Source: Apium graveolens
Taxonomy: Eukaryota > Streptophyta > Magnoliopsida > Apiales > Apiaceae
Direction of reading: 5' to 3'
Assembly (NCBI RefSeq): GCF_009905375.1
Contig: NC_133647.1
Span: forward strand, 78,668,231 to 78,732,230
Length of the DNA: 64,000 nucleotides
In this document: one piece after another, positions 11,780 to 24,389 of the stretch
Layout of the letters: each line of letters starts with the position of its first letter
Position numbering within the stretch: position 1 is the first letter of the stretch
The notes under the pieces: model-generated
Seen by the model: only the letters and a program-made list of their open reading frames with translations
What the model was told of the DNA's origin: nothing
Database searches by the model: none
Made by a program: the position numbers and the translations under genes

Positions 11780-12351
11780 TGATAGGGATAAATAAATCCT
11801 GATTGTATAATTAAATATAGCAAGGTGTGGGCTACTAGGCCCAATAAAAAGATGTATGACATTCAGACCAAAAAGGTCAACACATTGATCAGGCCTGATG
11901 GACCAGATCAGGCCTGATGGAACAAAGAAGGCCCAAAAGCCCTGATTATTTATTAATTTCGTAATTAATAAATAAAGGAGGAAAACAACTATTAAGATAA
12001 GTCCTAGTAGGATATAAATCCTTGTAGATTGGCCTCAAGGGGACCTAAAAGGATAAGGAATCAGTTTCCTACTATCTAGGACTCCAAAGTCCATTCTAAT
12101 TATGAGACTTGCCCACCAAGTCTCCTATACCAAGTCCAATTCAAGGACTCTCAACATCTATATAAGGGGTCTCACCCCACAAATCAGAACTACATCTTTT
12201 GACTTGATCCTTGGCAATCAGCAAGGTACGTAGGCATCTTGTTAAGGTAGATTGAGTCACGAAACACAAGAGCAGTAAAATCGAGCTTCGCAGCTCACGA
12301 ATCTTAGTAATAAATACAGCAAATAATAACCTTAGTTTTTTATCCATAACA
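11780..12351 (+). mobile_element. 3' LTR of the plus-strand Tat element
   Basis: The 572-bp LTR starts TGATAGGGATAAAT just after the polypurine stretch AAAAGTTGGGGGCAAA (11764-11779) and ends TTATCCATAACA. Its 3' half matches the reverse complement of 19751-20000: the TATA region, CAGAACTACAT, TACGTAGGCATCT and the ATCCATAACA terminus. The 5' half is diverged. Confidence 0.8.
12159..12166 (+). promoter_or_regulatory. TATA box in the Tat LTR
   Basis: TATATAAG lies about 190 bp before the LTR end. The minus-strand Tat LTR has TATATAAA at the equivalent place (19931-19924). Confidence 0.55.
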
Positions 12352-12413
12352 CAAACCATTGATGAATATTGAATTGAAGTATTCTATTCAAGGCAAAATT
12401 ACGAATATTGGAA

Positions 12414-12603
12414 GGTATACACGCCACCCATCGTGGCGTACCAAGTTCCATAGATTTCGAATAATTTAAGATTTGATGATGGTATACACTTAGCTATGAA
12501 AAATAATATAGTCCACCCCAACGTGGCATATTGTTTAGTAATAGGACCGAAGTAACATTTAAACAAAATTAGGTGGTATACATGTCACATATCGTGGCGT
12601 ACC
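12414..12603 (+). repeat. Repeated hairpin motif in the copia 1 leader
   Basis: Three related units begin with GGTATACA and end with GTGGCGTACC or GTGGCATA: 12414-12442, about 12480-12530 and 12575-12603. The first folds as CGCCAC-CCATC-GTGGCG. They lie within 260 bp upstream of the gag start, where packaging or translational signals would be expected. No function can be read from the sequence. Confidence 0.65.
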
Positions 12604-12665
12604 AGAAGCTTATGGTGTTTAGATGTTAGTGCATTAAATTTTAATAATTTAGATCTTAATAATTA

Positions 12666-15600
12666 ATGCACCCTTATTTATGTGATGTTTTTATGCATGA
12701 TTCTCAGGATAAAATGGGCTTTAATCCACTATTCACCATACTTAAGGATAACAAACTTACCGGACCTAACTATATTGAATGGAAACGAAATTTGGACATT
12801 GTGTTGACTGCTGAGGAGTACAAGTTTTGCACTTATGAACCCAAGCCTGAACAGCCTGCTGCTGATGCTCCTGAAGATGAGAAAGAGTATTATAAACGGT
12901 GGATTAAGGCTGATGAAATGTCGCGATGTTACATTCTGGCAGCAATGTCGGGTGTTTTGCAGCATCAGCATCAGTCTATGGCCACTGCTTCGGATATGCT
13001 CTTTAATCTCAAGGAACTTTTTGGACATCAGAATAGGGCTGCTAGGAAAGTAGCCATGAAGGCTTTAATGAACACTCAGATGGCTGAAGGCATACCTGTA
13101 AGGGATCATGTTCTCAAGATGATGTCGCATCTGAATGAGATAGAGATCCTTGGTGCTGAACTTGACGGGGAAACCCAGATTGACATTATCCTTATGAGCT
13201 TGTCCAAGAGTTTTGAGCAGTTCCTCTTGAATTACAACATGAACAAGAGGCAGTATAGTCTCGCGGAACTGCTGACAGAACTTCTTGCAGCTGAAGGATT
13301 ATTTCGGCAGAGTGTTCAAGTGAATGTGGCTGAGAAAGGTTCTTCCTCTAAGCCGAAAGGTATTAAGAAGAAGAAAAAGGCTCAGACACAGAAAGCTGTG
13401 AAGGCAGTGGGAGTTCAGGGTGGTGTGAAAAAACCTAAGGGAAAGTGCTTCAGATGTAAACAGTCAGGTCACTGGAAACAGGATTGTCCTCTTCCTAAGA
13501 AGACAAACAATACTGGTATGTCTCTTTCTCTAGTTACAGAAACATTTATAGCGGCTATATCTACGAGCACTTGGTGTGTAGATACAGGAGCCACTGATCA
13601 TGTTTGTAATTCTATGCAGGGGTTCCAACTATCTAGAATGCTTAGAGATGGTGAGATATACGTGTTCATGGGAGATGCTACGAAAGTAGCAGTAGTTGCA
13701 GTAGGAGTTATTCATTTATCTTTTGGTTCTGATAGGATTTTGGTTTTGAACAATTGTCTTTATGTACCTTCTTTTAGAAGGAATTTAATTTCGGTTTCTA
13801 AACTTGCTTTGGATGGTTATAATGTTTGTTTGGATCGTAATGTTTCTATTATGATGAATAAACGAATTATATGTTCTGGTACATTACAAGACAATTTGTA
13901 TATAATTAATCCTAGTCAACCTGCACTGCAACTGCAATTTAGGGAATTGAACAACACATCTTCTAACTCTACTAAAAGAAAGGAACCTTCTAGTTTGAAC
14001 CAAACATATCTTTGGCACTTGAGATTAGGTCATATTAACTTGAGGAGGATTCAAAGACTGGTAGTAGATGGGCCTTTAAGCTCATTGGCAGTGGAGCCAT
14101 TTCCAGTTTGTGAATCCTGCTTGGAAGGTAAAATGACTAATAGGCCTTTCAAGGCAAAAGGGAATAGAGCCAAACAACTGTTAGAATTGGTTCACTATGA
14201 TTTATGTGGACCCATGAATATCCAAGCAAGAGGTGGCTATGAATATTTCGTCACTTTCATTGATGATTATTCTAGATATGGTTACGTTTATTTGTTACAC
14301 CGTAAGTCTGAGTGCTTTGATAAGTTCAAAGAGTACAAAGCTAAAACGGAGAAGCGACTTAATAAAAGTATCAAGTCACTACGATCAGATCGTGGTGGAG
14401 AATACTTGCTTGGAGAATTTAGGGAATATTTATCAGAAAATGGGATAGAATCCAAGTTAACTGCACCAGGCACACCCCAGCAGAACGGTGTAGCAGAGAG
14501 AAGGAACCAGACTCTTTTAGAGAGTGTTAGATCGATGATGAGTTATTCGGATTTACCCAAGTCGTTTTGGGGACATGCCTTAGAGACAGCAGCTTATCTT
14601 CTGAACTTAGTACCTTCTAAGTCGGTTCCTAAAACCCCCTTAGAATTGTGGACCAGGGATAAACCGAGTCTAAGACATATTCAAATATGGGGTTGTCCAG
14701 CACATGTACTGAACAAGAACGCGACTAAGTTAGAATCTCGTACAGAAGTAAGGTTGTTTATAGGCTACCCCATAGGAACAAAAGGATATTTATTTTATTG
14801 TCCGAAGAATCGGGATGTCATTGTTAGCACCAATGCAAGATTCTTGGAGGAGGACTATATAATGAATCACAAACCCATGAGTAGTGTCGTTTTAGAGGAA
14901 CTAGTGGGAGGGACAAATAATACCCATGAAGTTATAGTACAAGTAGAACAACCATAACATAATGTACAACCTGTCACTAATACCGCACCAGTGCCTCGTC
15001 GTAGTGGGAGGGTTGTTCAACAGCCTGATAGATTCATGTTTTTGGGAGAGTCTTCAGACTTGGTCCCTGGTGAACATGATGATGATCCCCGTACATACGA
15101 AGAGGCAGTACAAGACAAAGATGCAGATCTTTGGCAAAAGGTGATGGAATCTGAGATAGAATCAATGTATTCTAATCAGGTCTGGGAGCTCGTGGAACCA
15201 CCCAAAGGTATAAAACCTATTGGATGTAAGTGGATCTACAAGAAAAAGAGGGGATTAGATAAAAAGGTGAAAGCCTGGAAAGCAAGACTTGTTGCGAAAG
15301 GGTATACTCAGAAAGAAGGTATCGATTATGAGGAAACTTTTCACCGGTAGTCATGCTTAAGTCAATCCGTATTTTTTTATCTATAGCAGCTCATCTCGAT
15401 TATGAGATTTGGCAAATGGATGTCAAGACAACTTTTCTTAATGGAAGTCTTGAAGAAACCATCTATATGCAGCAACCAAAAGGATTCATTAAGGAAGGCC
15501 AAAAGCATCTGGTATGTAAGCTTAAGAGGTCTATTTATGGACTTAAACAAGCTTCTAGAGACTAGAATATTCGTTTTGATCAGGCAGTCCAGTCATATGG

Positions 15601-16654
15601 ATTTGATCAAAGTCCAAGTGAATCGTGCGTGTATAAAAGAAGTGAAGGTAATGCAGTGGTTTTTCTAGTACTATATGTAGATGAAATTTTACTCATTGGA
15701 AACAATGTTGAGATGTTATCATCAGTAAAGGCATAGTTGTTCAAACAATTTGACATGAAGGACTTAGGTGAAGCGGCATACATCCTTGGGATCAAAGTTA
15801 TAAGGGATCGCAAGAAAAGGATGTTGGCTTTATCTCAAGAGCCCTGTATTGATGAAGTATTAGCTCGTTTTAACATGCAGAACTCCAAGAAAGGTTTTTT
15901 ACCTTTTAAGCATGGAGTTGCTCTATCTAAGAAGCAGTGTCCTTCGACACCTAAGGATATAGAGAGCATGAAAGCAGTTCCTTATGATTCAGCATGTGGA
16001 AGCTTAATGTATGCTATGTTATGTACGAGGCCTGACATCTGCTTTGCTATAGGCATGGTTAGTAGATATCAGTCGAACCCAGGTCAGGAACATTGGAGTG
16101 CAGTAAAAAATATACTCAAGTACCTGTGAAGGACTAAGGAGTATATGTTAATTTACAAGGCCTCAGATCTATTTCCTTTGGGATATACTGATTCAGATTT
16201 CCAATCAGATAGGGATAAGAGGAAATCAACCTCGGGATATGTTTTTACTTTGGGAGGTGGAGCCGTTATATGGAGGAGTGTAAAGCAGAAATACATTGCA
16301 GACTCCACCATGGAGGCCGAGTACGTGGCGGCCTCTGAGGCAGCCAAGGAGGCTGTATGGTTCAGGAACTTCCTTTTGGACTTAGATGTGGTACCTAATA
16401 TGCCTAGGAGCTTGACGGTGTATTGTGATAACACTGGTGCTGTGGCAAATTCAAAGGAACCGCGAGACCACAAAGCAGCTAAACATATTGAACATAAGTA
16501 TCATCTCATACGAGGAATCGTAAAGCGAGGGGATATAGTTGTGGCTCACATATCATTAGAAGACAACCGAGCAGATCCTTTCACAAAGAGCTTGCCAACC
16601 AAGGTTTTTGACAAGCATGTGGAAGCGATAGGAGTCAGATGGATGGACACATAG
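12666..16654 (+). pseudogene. Copia 1 gag-pol polyprotein, degenerate
   Basis: A single frame from the ATG at 12666 encodes gag with a CCHC knuckle ([14 protein letters not shown], about residue 261), protease with an intact active site ([10 protein letters not shown]), and integrase with an HHCC finger and the D,D,E residues in [15 protein letters not shown] and GVAERRN. The frame stops at 14955-14957 (TAA). It continues to a one-base deletion near 15341 in the reverse transcriptase and then runs in the +2 frame through RT and RNase H to 16654. Further stops are TAG at 15563 and 15734 and TGA at 16127. The RT active-site motif, normally YVDD, reads YVDE here (about 15676). The copy is therefore dead, although the domain order Gag-PR-INT-RT-RH is complete. 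Confidence 0.9.
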
Positions 16655-16724
16655 ATATTTATGTAATAGTGGATTAAATAAACACTGATGTACACATAGA
16701 ATATTTTGAGTATAAGTGGGAGAT

Positions 16725-17820
16725 TGTTAGTGTATACTGAAAATATTTATTTGAAGTATGTACATTTATTTCTGGCCAGTTTATTTGAGAATCATTTGAA
16801 TGTTTACATGTTGTCTAATATTATATATTGTGAACAATCTAGTATCAAATGGGATACAGAATATTAGATTGTTAAATATGGTTATATAATATAATAAGGT
16901 TCACAGCACAGGTGGTGTTGGACAATCCACTGGTATGGCTATAGTATTATTTAGATTAGTTTATATTGACTAATAAATAATGCTAGTATACTTTGTGTAT
17001 ATTGAACATGATCAAATTTAGAATTGTTCCCTTAATACTGATTAAAAAGGAGAACTAAGATTCTATGTTATTATTAATGCTTAGGTTCTTAATCCGGAAA
17101 TAGTAATTGACACGTGTATATTATTTACATGCTTTGATTTATATATGAAATAATTCTTTTGAATTATATCATTATATTTTGGGTGATGGAATTATATACA
17201 TGGTGGATATTATTTATTGAAGGAATCCATGTCCTGATAATATTCGGGTTAATGATGTCCCCTTGAAACCTCAAAAAGATTTAATTATGTGAAACCCTGC
17301 AGGTGGAATTTATTCTGGCATAAGTAAATAAAGGTTGAGTGGATGATCAAGGATAAAAGATATTAATTAAATAAATTATCAGTAATTTATTTAATTAATG
17401 GAGATATGATATTTTAAACATGGGGAATTTAATAAGCAAATAATATTCGAACCGAATTAATTAAATTACGGTATTAGGAAAGGTAGTTCAAATATTAATT
17501 CTTTAGTGGATTAAATTAATATTTAATTACATTGGGCTAGGCTCAAGATGTAATTAGAAGGCCCAACCTAATTATCCATGGTCCCTATTGTAGCCTATAT
17601 ATATTCTTATTCTCTTCTTGCTTAGAAATTGTGTGAAAACATATTGTAGCCACCAAGGAGCAAGAAGAGAGGATAACTTAAGAAGACGGAGGCCACACTT
17701 CGCTCAAGGGAATTTGGGAATACAATAGAAGAGCGTGGAATCAACCATTAACAAGGTAATCCATTTTTCGTAATCTTTATCGTAAAACGTAGTAACACCC
17801 TAAGTCCGTGGTTCCCAACA
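16725..17820 (+). mobile_element. 3' LTR of copia 1
   Basis: The LTR begins TGTTAGTGTATACTG directly after GTGGGAGAT and ends GTGGTTCCCAACA. A possible TATA box (TATATATA) is at 17596-17603. It is 1096 bp long, AT-rich and non-coding. Confidence 0.8.
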
Positions 17821-18542
17821 CCTGGCCTATGGTCATTGGCAACTTGATTATCCCTTCCACGGGGCACTCCACTTCTGTGAATCCATATATCCGCATATCG
17901 GTCGGGGTTAATTGAGAATCATTGTAACCCATCCTTAAGAATGTATCATTGAGCAAAATGTCCACCGAGGCACCATTATCTACAAGGACCCTTTTCACCG
18001 GGTTGTTCCCTGTTATCGGTGTTATAACCAGCGGATCATCATGAGGAAATTTCACACCCTCCAAATCAGAATCATCAAATGCCATCGTCACTCCTATCCT
18101 AGCCCTCTTCAGGGCTTCTCCAAAAATATGCATAACTTCTCGAGTGTACGTTTTCCTTGAGTTTTTGGATGAACCATCAGTAGTTGCTCCTCCAAAAATT
18201 GTATTTATCACAGGCCCTCGGGGTCGTGGTCCTCCAAAGATTGCATTTATCACCGGTCCTCTGGGCTGGGGATTTCGCCCCTGATCGCTTGATCCCTCCT
18301 ACGATCATCGAAATTCTTTCTTCCATTATTATTCCTATCTCGTCCATCTCCAGTATACTTGCTCAGCCTTCCTTTTCGAATGAGGAACTCTATTTCATCT
18401 TTCAATTACCTACACTCATCGGTGTCATGACCAGCATCCTTGTGAAACTGCAATATTTGCTTTTATCCAACTTGGTAGGATCAGCCTTCAGGGGCTTCGG
18501 CCAACGAACATCTCTATCTTTCTCGATTTCCATCAAGATCTG
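17821..18542 (-). pseudogene. Protease region of the minus-strand Tat element, truncated
   Basis: The minus-strand translation has VKRVLVDNGASVDIL, the aspartic protease motif in the DNGAS form seen in Tat elements, followed by GIIKLPMTIG. It is cut at the flap region by the copia 1 LTR at 17820. Upstream (18542-18260) is the gag C-terminal zinc-knuckle stretch of the YCxFHKDxGHDTDEC type. A frameshift and in-frame stops disrupt it there. Confidence 0.75.
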
Positions 18543-18569
18543 ACTTTTAGGAGCGTTCAACTTAGCATA

Positions 18570-19643
18570 TTAAGTGAACTTTTGTCCAGGTCCTCCCTTC
18601 TTCGGGGTTGAATCATTGATTTGCTCAGTTCTAGGATACTTGTCCTTAGAAATATATTCCAGATAAGTCCTTCGCTTCTTGCCACCAGCAGGCTCATTAT
18701 TCACTATCGTTTTCCTCATACTTTCCTCTACTTTGATATACTTCCCGGCCCTATCTTGGAGCTGTAACATGATTTCAGGAGGGCGCTTGGCCAACAACAT
18801 CTTGAAGACCTCATCCCTGGTTCCCTGCTGCAGTGCTCTCATAGGTACCTTGTCATCAAGATCCAGGACCTTCAAAGCTTCCTTGGTGAAACGATTCAGA
18901 TAGTCTCTCAAAGACTATTTTGTTCCTTGTATAATACTCATGAGGGATGCCGAACTTTTCTCATGCACTCTCTCACTAATGAACTGTTTGATAAAAGCTT
19001 GACTTAGATCTCTGAAGGATCCAATAGAATTCGGAGGCAAACGGCTATACCATCTTTGATCCATTCCTGACAGGGTTTGAGGAAAAGCCCGACACTTAAT
19101 AGCGTCATTCACGGGCTGCAGCAACAGTGCATTAGAGGATGTTCTAACATGATTAGCGGGATCTCCAGTGCCATCATAAGCTTTGATGGTGGGCATCTTA
19201 AACTTCCTTGAGATATGGGCATTCATTATCTCTTCAGTGAATGGTGAAGTGGGATTATCAGGATCTCCTAGGGGGAGAAGATCACTTAGATCAGCCCTTG
19301 GGGCAATAGCCCTTCTTGGTATTGGACCATCCAGGTCTATGACTGGAGGATTTCTCCTCCTCGGGGGTAGTGGGGGTCTTAGATGCGTCTCCAGATCGCG
19401 CTTCAGCCTTTGGATCTCAGCTTCATGAGCCTTGATCCTCTCCTGTACTTCCTGGGTTTTCGTTCCTTGTGTGGTTCTGGGGCATCGATTAGCATCAGCC
19501 ATAGGTTCTTTACCAGTACGCCTCCTCATTGGAGCCACATCGTCCTCCGAAGATTCGGAGTCTCTTTTAGTGTAAGGTCCAAAGAATTCTTGGTCCTCCG
19601 AAATTGGAGCCAAAATTTGTGTGTAGGGGGTGTTTGTCCCCAT
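18570..19643 (-). pseudogene. Gag of the minus-strand Tat element
   Basis: An open frame from 19643 to 18915 (242 codons), then one stop, then 113 more codons to 18570 in the same frame. A charged, coiled-coil-like N-terminal part (about residues 60-95) comes before a Retrotrans_gag domain (PF03732). The typical motifs MDQRWYSRLPPNSI, FRDLSQAFIKQF and LRDYLNRF are visible. The stop lies between SIIQGTK and SLRDYL. The protein would form the virus-like particle. Confidence 0.8.
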
Positions 19644-19750
19644 GCTTCACTTCGTCCATCATGTCCACTTCCTCCAACCTCGGGGTACAGGGGCATCCCA
19701 TAGGGGGATTAGTGGTAACAATAGTTGAATATTCATCCCATAGGGCCAAA

Positions 19751-20249
19751 TGTTATGGATAAAAACTAGGGTATATTAATTGCTAGGGTTCAGGAGCCTA
19801 AGGCCTTTAATGGCTGCTCTCGTGTTTCGTAGCTTAACTCTGCCTTTACGAGATGCCTACGTATCTCTGTGAATTAGAGAATCAAAGCCAAAAAATGTAG
19901 TTCTGAGTGATGGGGTGAGTCCCTTTATATAGATGTTGAGAGTCCTTGAATTGGACTAGAGTTAGGAGACTTGTTGAACAAGTTCTCAGTCCTTGGATAG
20001 ACTTTGAAGTCCTAGAATAAAGGAATCAGACTCCTAGTTGGTGTAAGTGCCCTTGAGGCTATCTTTTATAGAATTATATCATTGTTAGGACTCATTTAAT
20101 GAGCTGTTAATCCTCCCTATTTATTAATTATGAAATTAATAAATAATCAGGGCTTTGGGCCTCATTAATTGGGCTTCGTTATTGGACTGTATCAGGTCTA
20201 ATTAATTTTACATTAATTATATTTGTAGGCTAATTTTAAGCCCATATCA
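19751..20249 (-). mobile_element. 5' LTR of the minus-strand Tat element
   Basis: On the minus strand the LTR starts TGATATGGGCTTAAAA and ends TTTTATCCATAACA, with TATATAAA at 19931-19924. The second half matches the plus-strand Tat LTR at 11780-12351. Its length is 499 bp. Confidence 0.75.
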
Positions 20250-23200
20250 ATTTCAATGAGTATCTCCACCTTCCTCAAGATAATTTTGTATATCTACCAC
20301 AGGAATGGGAACTGTTTAGCTTTTTCAAAGTTATCAGAAGCACCATGGAAAATGACACACTTCTAAAGCACTTAACAAGAGCCATCTACCAAAACCATGG
20401 AATTTGTTCTTTAAGATATTATCATACTGCTTGGCTCCGAATACTGGTGGATTTCATGGACTGACAAGGTTCAATCAAGTAGTTGGGGTAGCTATTGCTC
20501 ACAATCTATGGATCAACTTTGGATGTCTGTTCATGGAGGAGATCTTAGATAACCAAGCTCAGAAACAAGATCACATCTTGTATGTCAGGTTTCTCCAGAT
20601 TGTTCTAGATAGGAAGTTGACAAAAGAACAGAAGACTTTGGTTCACTATAATAACTTGGAAGATTCTCGGGAGCTGTCTTAAAAATGGTGGTTAAGCTGA
20701 TCAATCAGACATCATATCTCAACAGCAACCCATTTTCTTGACAGACTTCATGAAAGAGTACTTTTCTACCATCGCTCAGCAATATGAAGCTACATATCAA
20801 GCTGAAGCTGGTACAAGTCAACCAGGTGCTTAGAAAAGTGTTCCACTGCCTGAAGCTGAAGCTCAACCTATGGAAATTAATCAACAACCTGTCATTGTTG
20901 AACAACGATAGGAGGTTATACAACCTGAAGCTGCTGAACAATAAGAAGATTTTGTGCCCACTCAATCAAAAGCAGATATCTACCTGCCCGATCTTTCAGG
21001 TATGGATGTATTTTTTTAAGTCAAAATTTTGAAGGTTTTTCTGATTTAATTAACATAGAGGAATTACACACTGATCACTTTCACACATAAATTCTTGAAG
21101 AGCAAGTAAATATGAGAGGTAGTGAATTTGTTTTCCCGCAAATTCATAGACACCCTCTAGAGCCTATACACACATCCCTAGCGTATAAGGATCCTTTGAG
21201 TGAAGAAGGAGAAACTGCACTAGATGCATCAAATCAGGAAGGTACTTTGAGTGAACCCACAGCTCTGTCTCCTACGAAGCAAACCAGTATCCCTATAGAG
21301 ACAACTATAACTCCCCATGTATCTTCCCAAAAGGATACTTTGGCTTAAAAGGCACTTAAATAGTTACTGGATCCATCTTCTCAACAAGGTGGGTATACTG
21401 AAATTCGCCCATCGGCCACGGACTCCTGTAATGAGTCAAATACTCTTTCCAATATTCAAGCTCTTGAAGTTTTAAATGAGTCAATTAGAAGAGCATTATT
21501 TGGTGAGGAAGAATTGACAGAAACGGGGCATTCAACCATATTACCGTTATAATATCATGTTCAAGGTCCTTCAGTAGATCAATTGGCTTCATAGATGTTA
21601 GGAGAAAGTGTTGTAATTGCTGCCATATCTAGCACAACACATACCTCCCCAGGACTAGTAAACCTGGATGCATCTGTGGATAGGGGATCCGACATAGGTG
21701 CAGATCAGCAACCCACTGGAGATGAACCAGATTCAACTAGTGAGCCTAAGGGGAAAGTGTCTTCACTAAAATTAGAGGAAGCTGAGGAACAAATGCCAAG
21801 TATGACGACCTCAATAATCCTCCCAGAGATTCCAACTCTGGACCATTCATCTTAAGATGACATGCAACTTGTCTTGTACAAGGATCGGGAATCACACACT
21901 CCCATTGCACCACTGCTGACCTCCTTAAGGATGGCTCCAATATTTCTTGCAGGTACTTTTGGATCTCGGAGCTATGAGCGGAGTGTATCCGTGAGGATGA
22001 GTAAAACATCAATCCCTAAACCGAGTGATAGAGTGCTGAGCAAAGTGAGACACCTACCACCCAAATCTTACCTATAGACATGTAACAATACGTTACAAAA
22101 TCATAACTTGAGGTGCAGTTGGCGTTTAAAGATGAACTTCTCCAAGAACAAATGGCTCTTAAGGATCAATATCTTAAAGCTAGATTGTCTGTTAGGGATC
22201 ATCAGATTTTACGTCTTTCCGAGCAACTTGAACTTCAACAAGAATTATTTTCTAACTTAAGGGAATTCGTGGAACAATCACTTTCACACTCAGGAAAGGG
22301 AAAGACAATTGTCAATATTGAGCCAAAGCTCTCAATTATCAAGCAAGCACCAATCCTGACTCCTACTAGAATAGTTATTTCCAGTACTAGGCCAAAGACC
22401 CTAATCGGTAAGCAAGTGTCTATTTCAGAACCATTTAGTCAAGAGATCCCTGACTTGATCTTGCCTGCTCAATCAATCCCGGCTCTGAAGGATAACATAA
22501 CTGAGGGAGAGAAAAAGGTGGAGCAAGAAAAAGTAGTTATTGCTGTAGATTTAATTCAAGATGCATTTCAAGCAGTTGGCTCTGAATATGATGAGTTTGG
22601 AGATGAGTTAGAAGAAGATAAGGGTGAAGAGAGAGTTGATGAAAGGGTGTTGATCAAATCTAGAGTTTCTGAGATGAGTTCTATGACTCAGGGGGAGCAA
22701 TCAAAATCTAAACAAGATCTTTTAAGTCAAGTCATTAAAGCTTAGAAGAATCTTCTATCAGAGATATATGCTCCAAGGACCCTGTTCTCTGAGTTGGAAG
22801 GTTTGGAGGAAGGTGAGATAGATGAGAGTGAAGTTCCTAAGGGATGTGAACCCACTTGGGAAGTTCCCAAGGAAAATGGACAAACCAGAAATCTATCTTA
22901 AATCAAAAGATGGCAACAAGAATCTTCTAAACATTGTGGAATATTTCAGAAAGCTCTATGACAACATTCACGAGTTCTATCACATATTCAGTCAAGTGAT
23001 CATTGGTACCACTGTGAATGTTCTAAAAAATGGATGGAGGATAACTGTTAACCACCTTGATGGGTTTCAAATGAAGATATCCATGAGTGTTTTGAAAAAG
23101 CTTAACATTGTTGAACTATTTGTTCTGACCTCAAAGATCCCATGGTTGACATCAAATGAGAATGAATATTTCAGAGACATGCTTCAGAAGATGATGATAG

Positions 23201-23760
23201 TTGTGTCTCCTCAAGCATTCTTTCAACTATTCGTGATCAAGATGTTTGCAAATGGTAGAATACAGAACATCTCACTGTCTGATGACCACTTAAGACTCAT
23301 TCAGTATCAACGACTCACTTTTATGCAAAGTCAGCTAAGAAGCAAGAGAGCAAAACTGGAAGCTCCAAGAGTTAAAAGATCTGAAGCAGACGTTAAAGCT
23401 GCTGAAGTTCTCTATGTATACAGACTGAATGACAAAATGATCAGGGATTCTGAGAAAGACACGAAGAAGATTACTAGAGCATATCATGAGATGGTATTTA
23501 TTAATAGAGCCACAGAAATTGGTATTCTAAAAGATAGTGAACTTATTATCAGCACAGATGATGAAGAGGAACTAGTATTTGAGATCAACAAAAAGAAGAT
23601 AGAGATCAAAGATTTTAGAGCAAGTGAATCAGACCTATTAAAGCAAACCTTGATGGATGTTAAAGCTTCCACATGCAAAACTAACAAGGTTGCACTAATT
23701 CGAATCATGGAGATTCCTGAAGACGTAATGGAAGAAGAATCTGTTAGGATTATGTTGTGA
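20250..23760 (+). pseudogene. Extra ORF after pol of sire 1, degenerate
   Basis: The longest open pieces are 20404-20682, 22113-22745 and 22822-23760 (312 codons); frameshifts and stops separate them. The N-terminal piece (WNLFFKILSYCLAPNTGG... ILYVRFLQIVLDRKL) resembles a domain found in the post-pol ORFs of asterid sirevirus-like copia elements. The middle is a low-complexity, Ser/Thr/Glu-rich linker. The C-terminal piece is highly charged and partly coiled coil. I see no signal peptide or membrane segment, so nothing supports an envelope function despite the envelope-like position. The function is unknown. Confidence 0.55.
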
Positions 23761-23818
23761 ACTTGATGATAAATCATACAAAACACCTTAGTAGATTTAA
23801 CTTAGTGAATTTTATAGC

Positions 23819-24165
23819 ACTCGACGGATGATCAAATATAGTTCCGACGGATGATTCAATGTAGTCCCGACGGATAATGATTTGACATCCATCGAGTGAG
23901 TAACTTATATAATAATAAGTATTGTGGCACATTTCTGCAAACAACTTTGTGTAGATTCTGAAGTAGCTTATAAGTCATGTTGACTACTAGTAGATATGCA
24001 GAATAGGTTGATTAATTGTAAATATGAGATGTCTTATAATTCTGCATAAGTGAAATGGAGTCAAGTGTCAAATAGCTACCCGACGGATGATCAACAAAGC
24101 TACCCGACGGATGATCAACAAAGCTACCCGACGAATAACAAGAATATACCCGGCGGATGATCAAT
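23819..24165 (+). repeat. Cluster of CGACGGATGATCAA repeats
   Basis: Seven or more copies of CCGACGGATGATCAA or close variants occur in two groups (about 23821-23900 and 24087-24165), the latter with 24-bp spacing and the linker CAAAGCTACC. A partial reverse-complement copy (CATCCATCGAG) lies at about 23887. The cluster is upstream of the LTR TATA box. Confidence 0.75.
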
Positions 24166-24389
24166 TCAAATATTTGTTGACAGTGACAACACAGTCACAT
24201 GCTTTAGGTGTTTGTAAAAGGAATGTGGCAGCCTGTTTAACAGGAAATTGAGAACAAAGAAGCATTACCATTTATATGCAAGTTATGAAGAATTTCAAAG
24301 ATGCTGGAATAGAGTAATGAAGCATCATGGAGTTAGACTTGATAGGTTTAGTTTTATTATCCTGTCTTATTACCATGTAAACTTGGTGG

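Larger units (their letters stand above)
8864..12351 (+). mobile_element. Tat-lineage Ty3/gypsy element, 3' part, plus strand
   Basis: The 3' third of a gypsy element. It contains an antisense gene, then about 1.3 kb of repeat-rich untranslated region, a polypurine tract and a 3' LTR. Antisense extra ORFs with a 'gypsy type transposase' domain (PF04195) are known from plant Tat elements, and so are tandem repeats in their 3' untranslated region. Together these support the lineage call. The LTR is related to the LTR of the minus-strand Tat element at 19751-20249. The left side is cut by the family 1 LTR at 8863. The right end is followed by the copia 1 leader, with CAAAC (12352-12356) as the predicted target duplication. 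Confidence 0.7.
12352..17820 (+). mobile_element. Copia 1: Ty1/copia element lacking its 5' LTR
   Basis: The element runs from within the 5' leader through gag-pol to a polypurine tract (AAGTGGGAGA, 16714-16723) and a complete 3' LTR. Its 5' LTR and primer-binding site are not seen. The leader starts directly after the Tat LTR end at 12351, so the missing part was probably displaced to the left by that insertion. The right end lies inside the protease region of the minus-strand Tat element, giving CCTGG (17821-17825) as the predicted target duplication. Confidence 0.75.
17821..20249 (-). mobile_element. Tat-lineage Ty3/gypsy element, minus strand, 5' part
   Basis: On the minus strand this reads 5' LTR (20249-19751), a short leader, gag, a zinc-knuckle region and protease, then stops where copia 1 was inserted. 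The sequence just inside the LTR (minus-strand TTTGGCCC, 19748-19741) is a damaged form of the TTTGGCGCC-type primer-binding site usual in Tat elements. On its right the element abuts the sire 1 extra ORF, so ATTTC (20250-20254) is the predicted target duplication. Confidence 0.75.

Noticed and set aside
16153..16473. 106-codon minus-strand frame
   Set aside because: Shadow of the copia 1 RNase H reading frame.
20250..23760. Host gene with Glu/Lys-rich product
   Set aside because: Stops and frameshifts, a position directly before an LTR, and similarity in type to the ORF of sire 2 point to a retroelement ORF.
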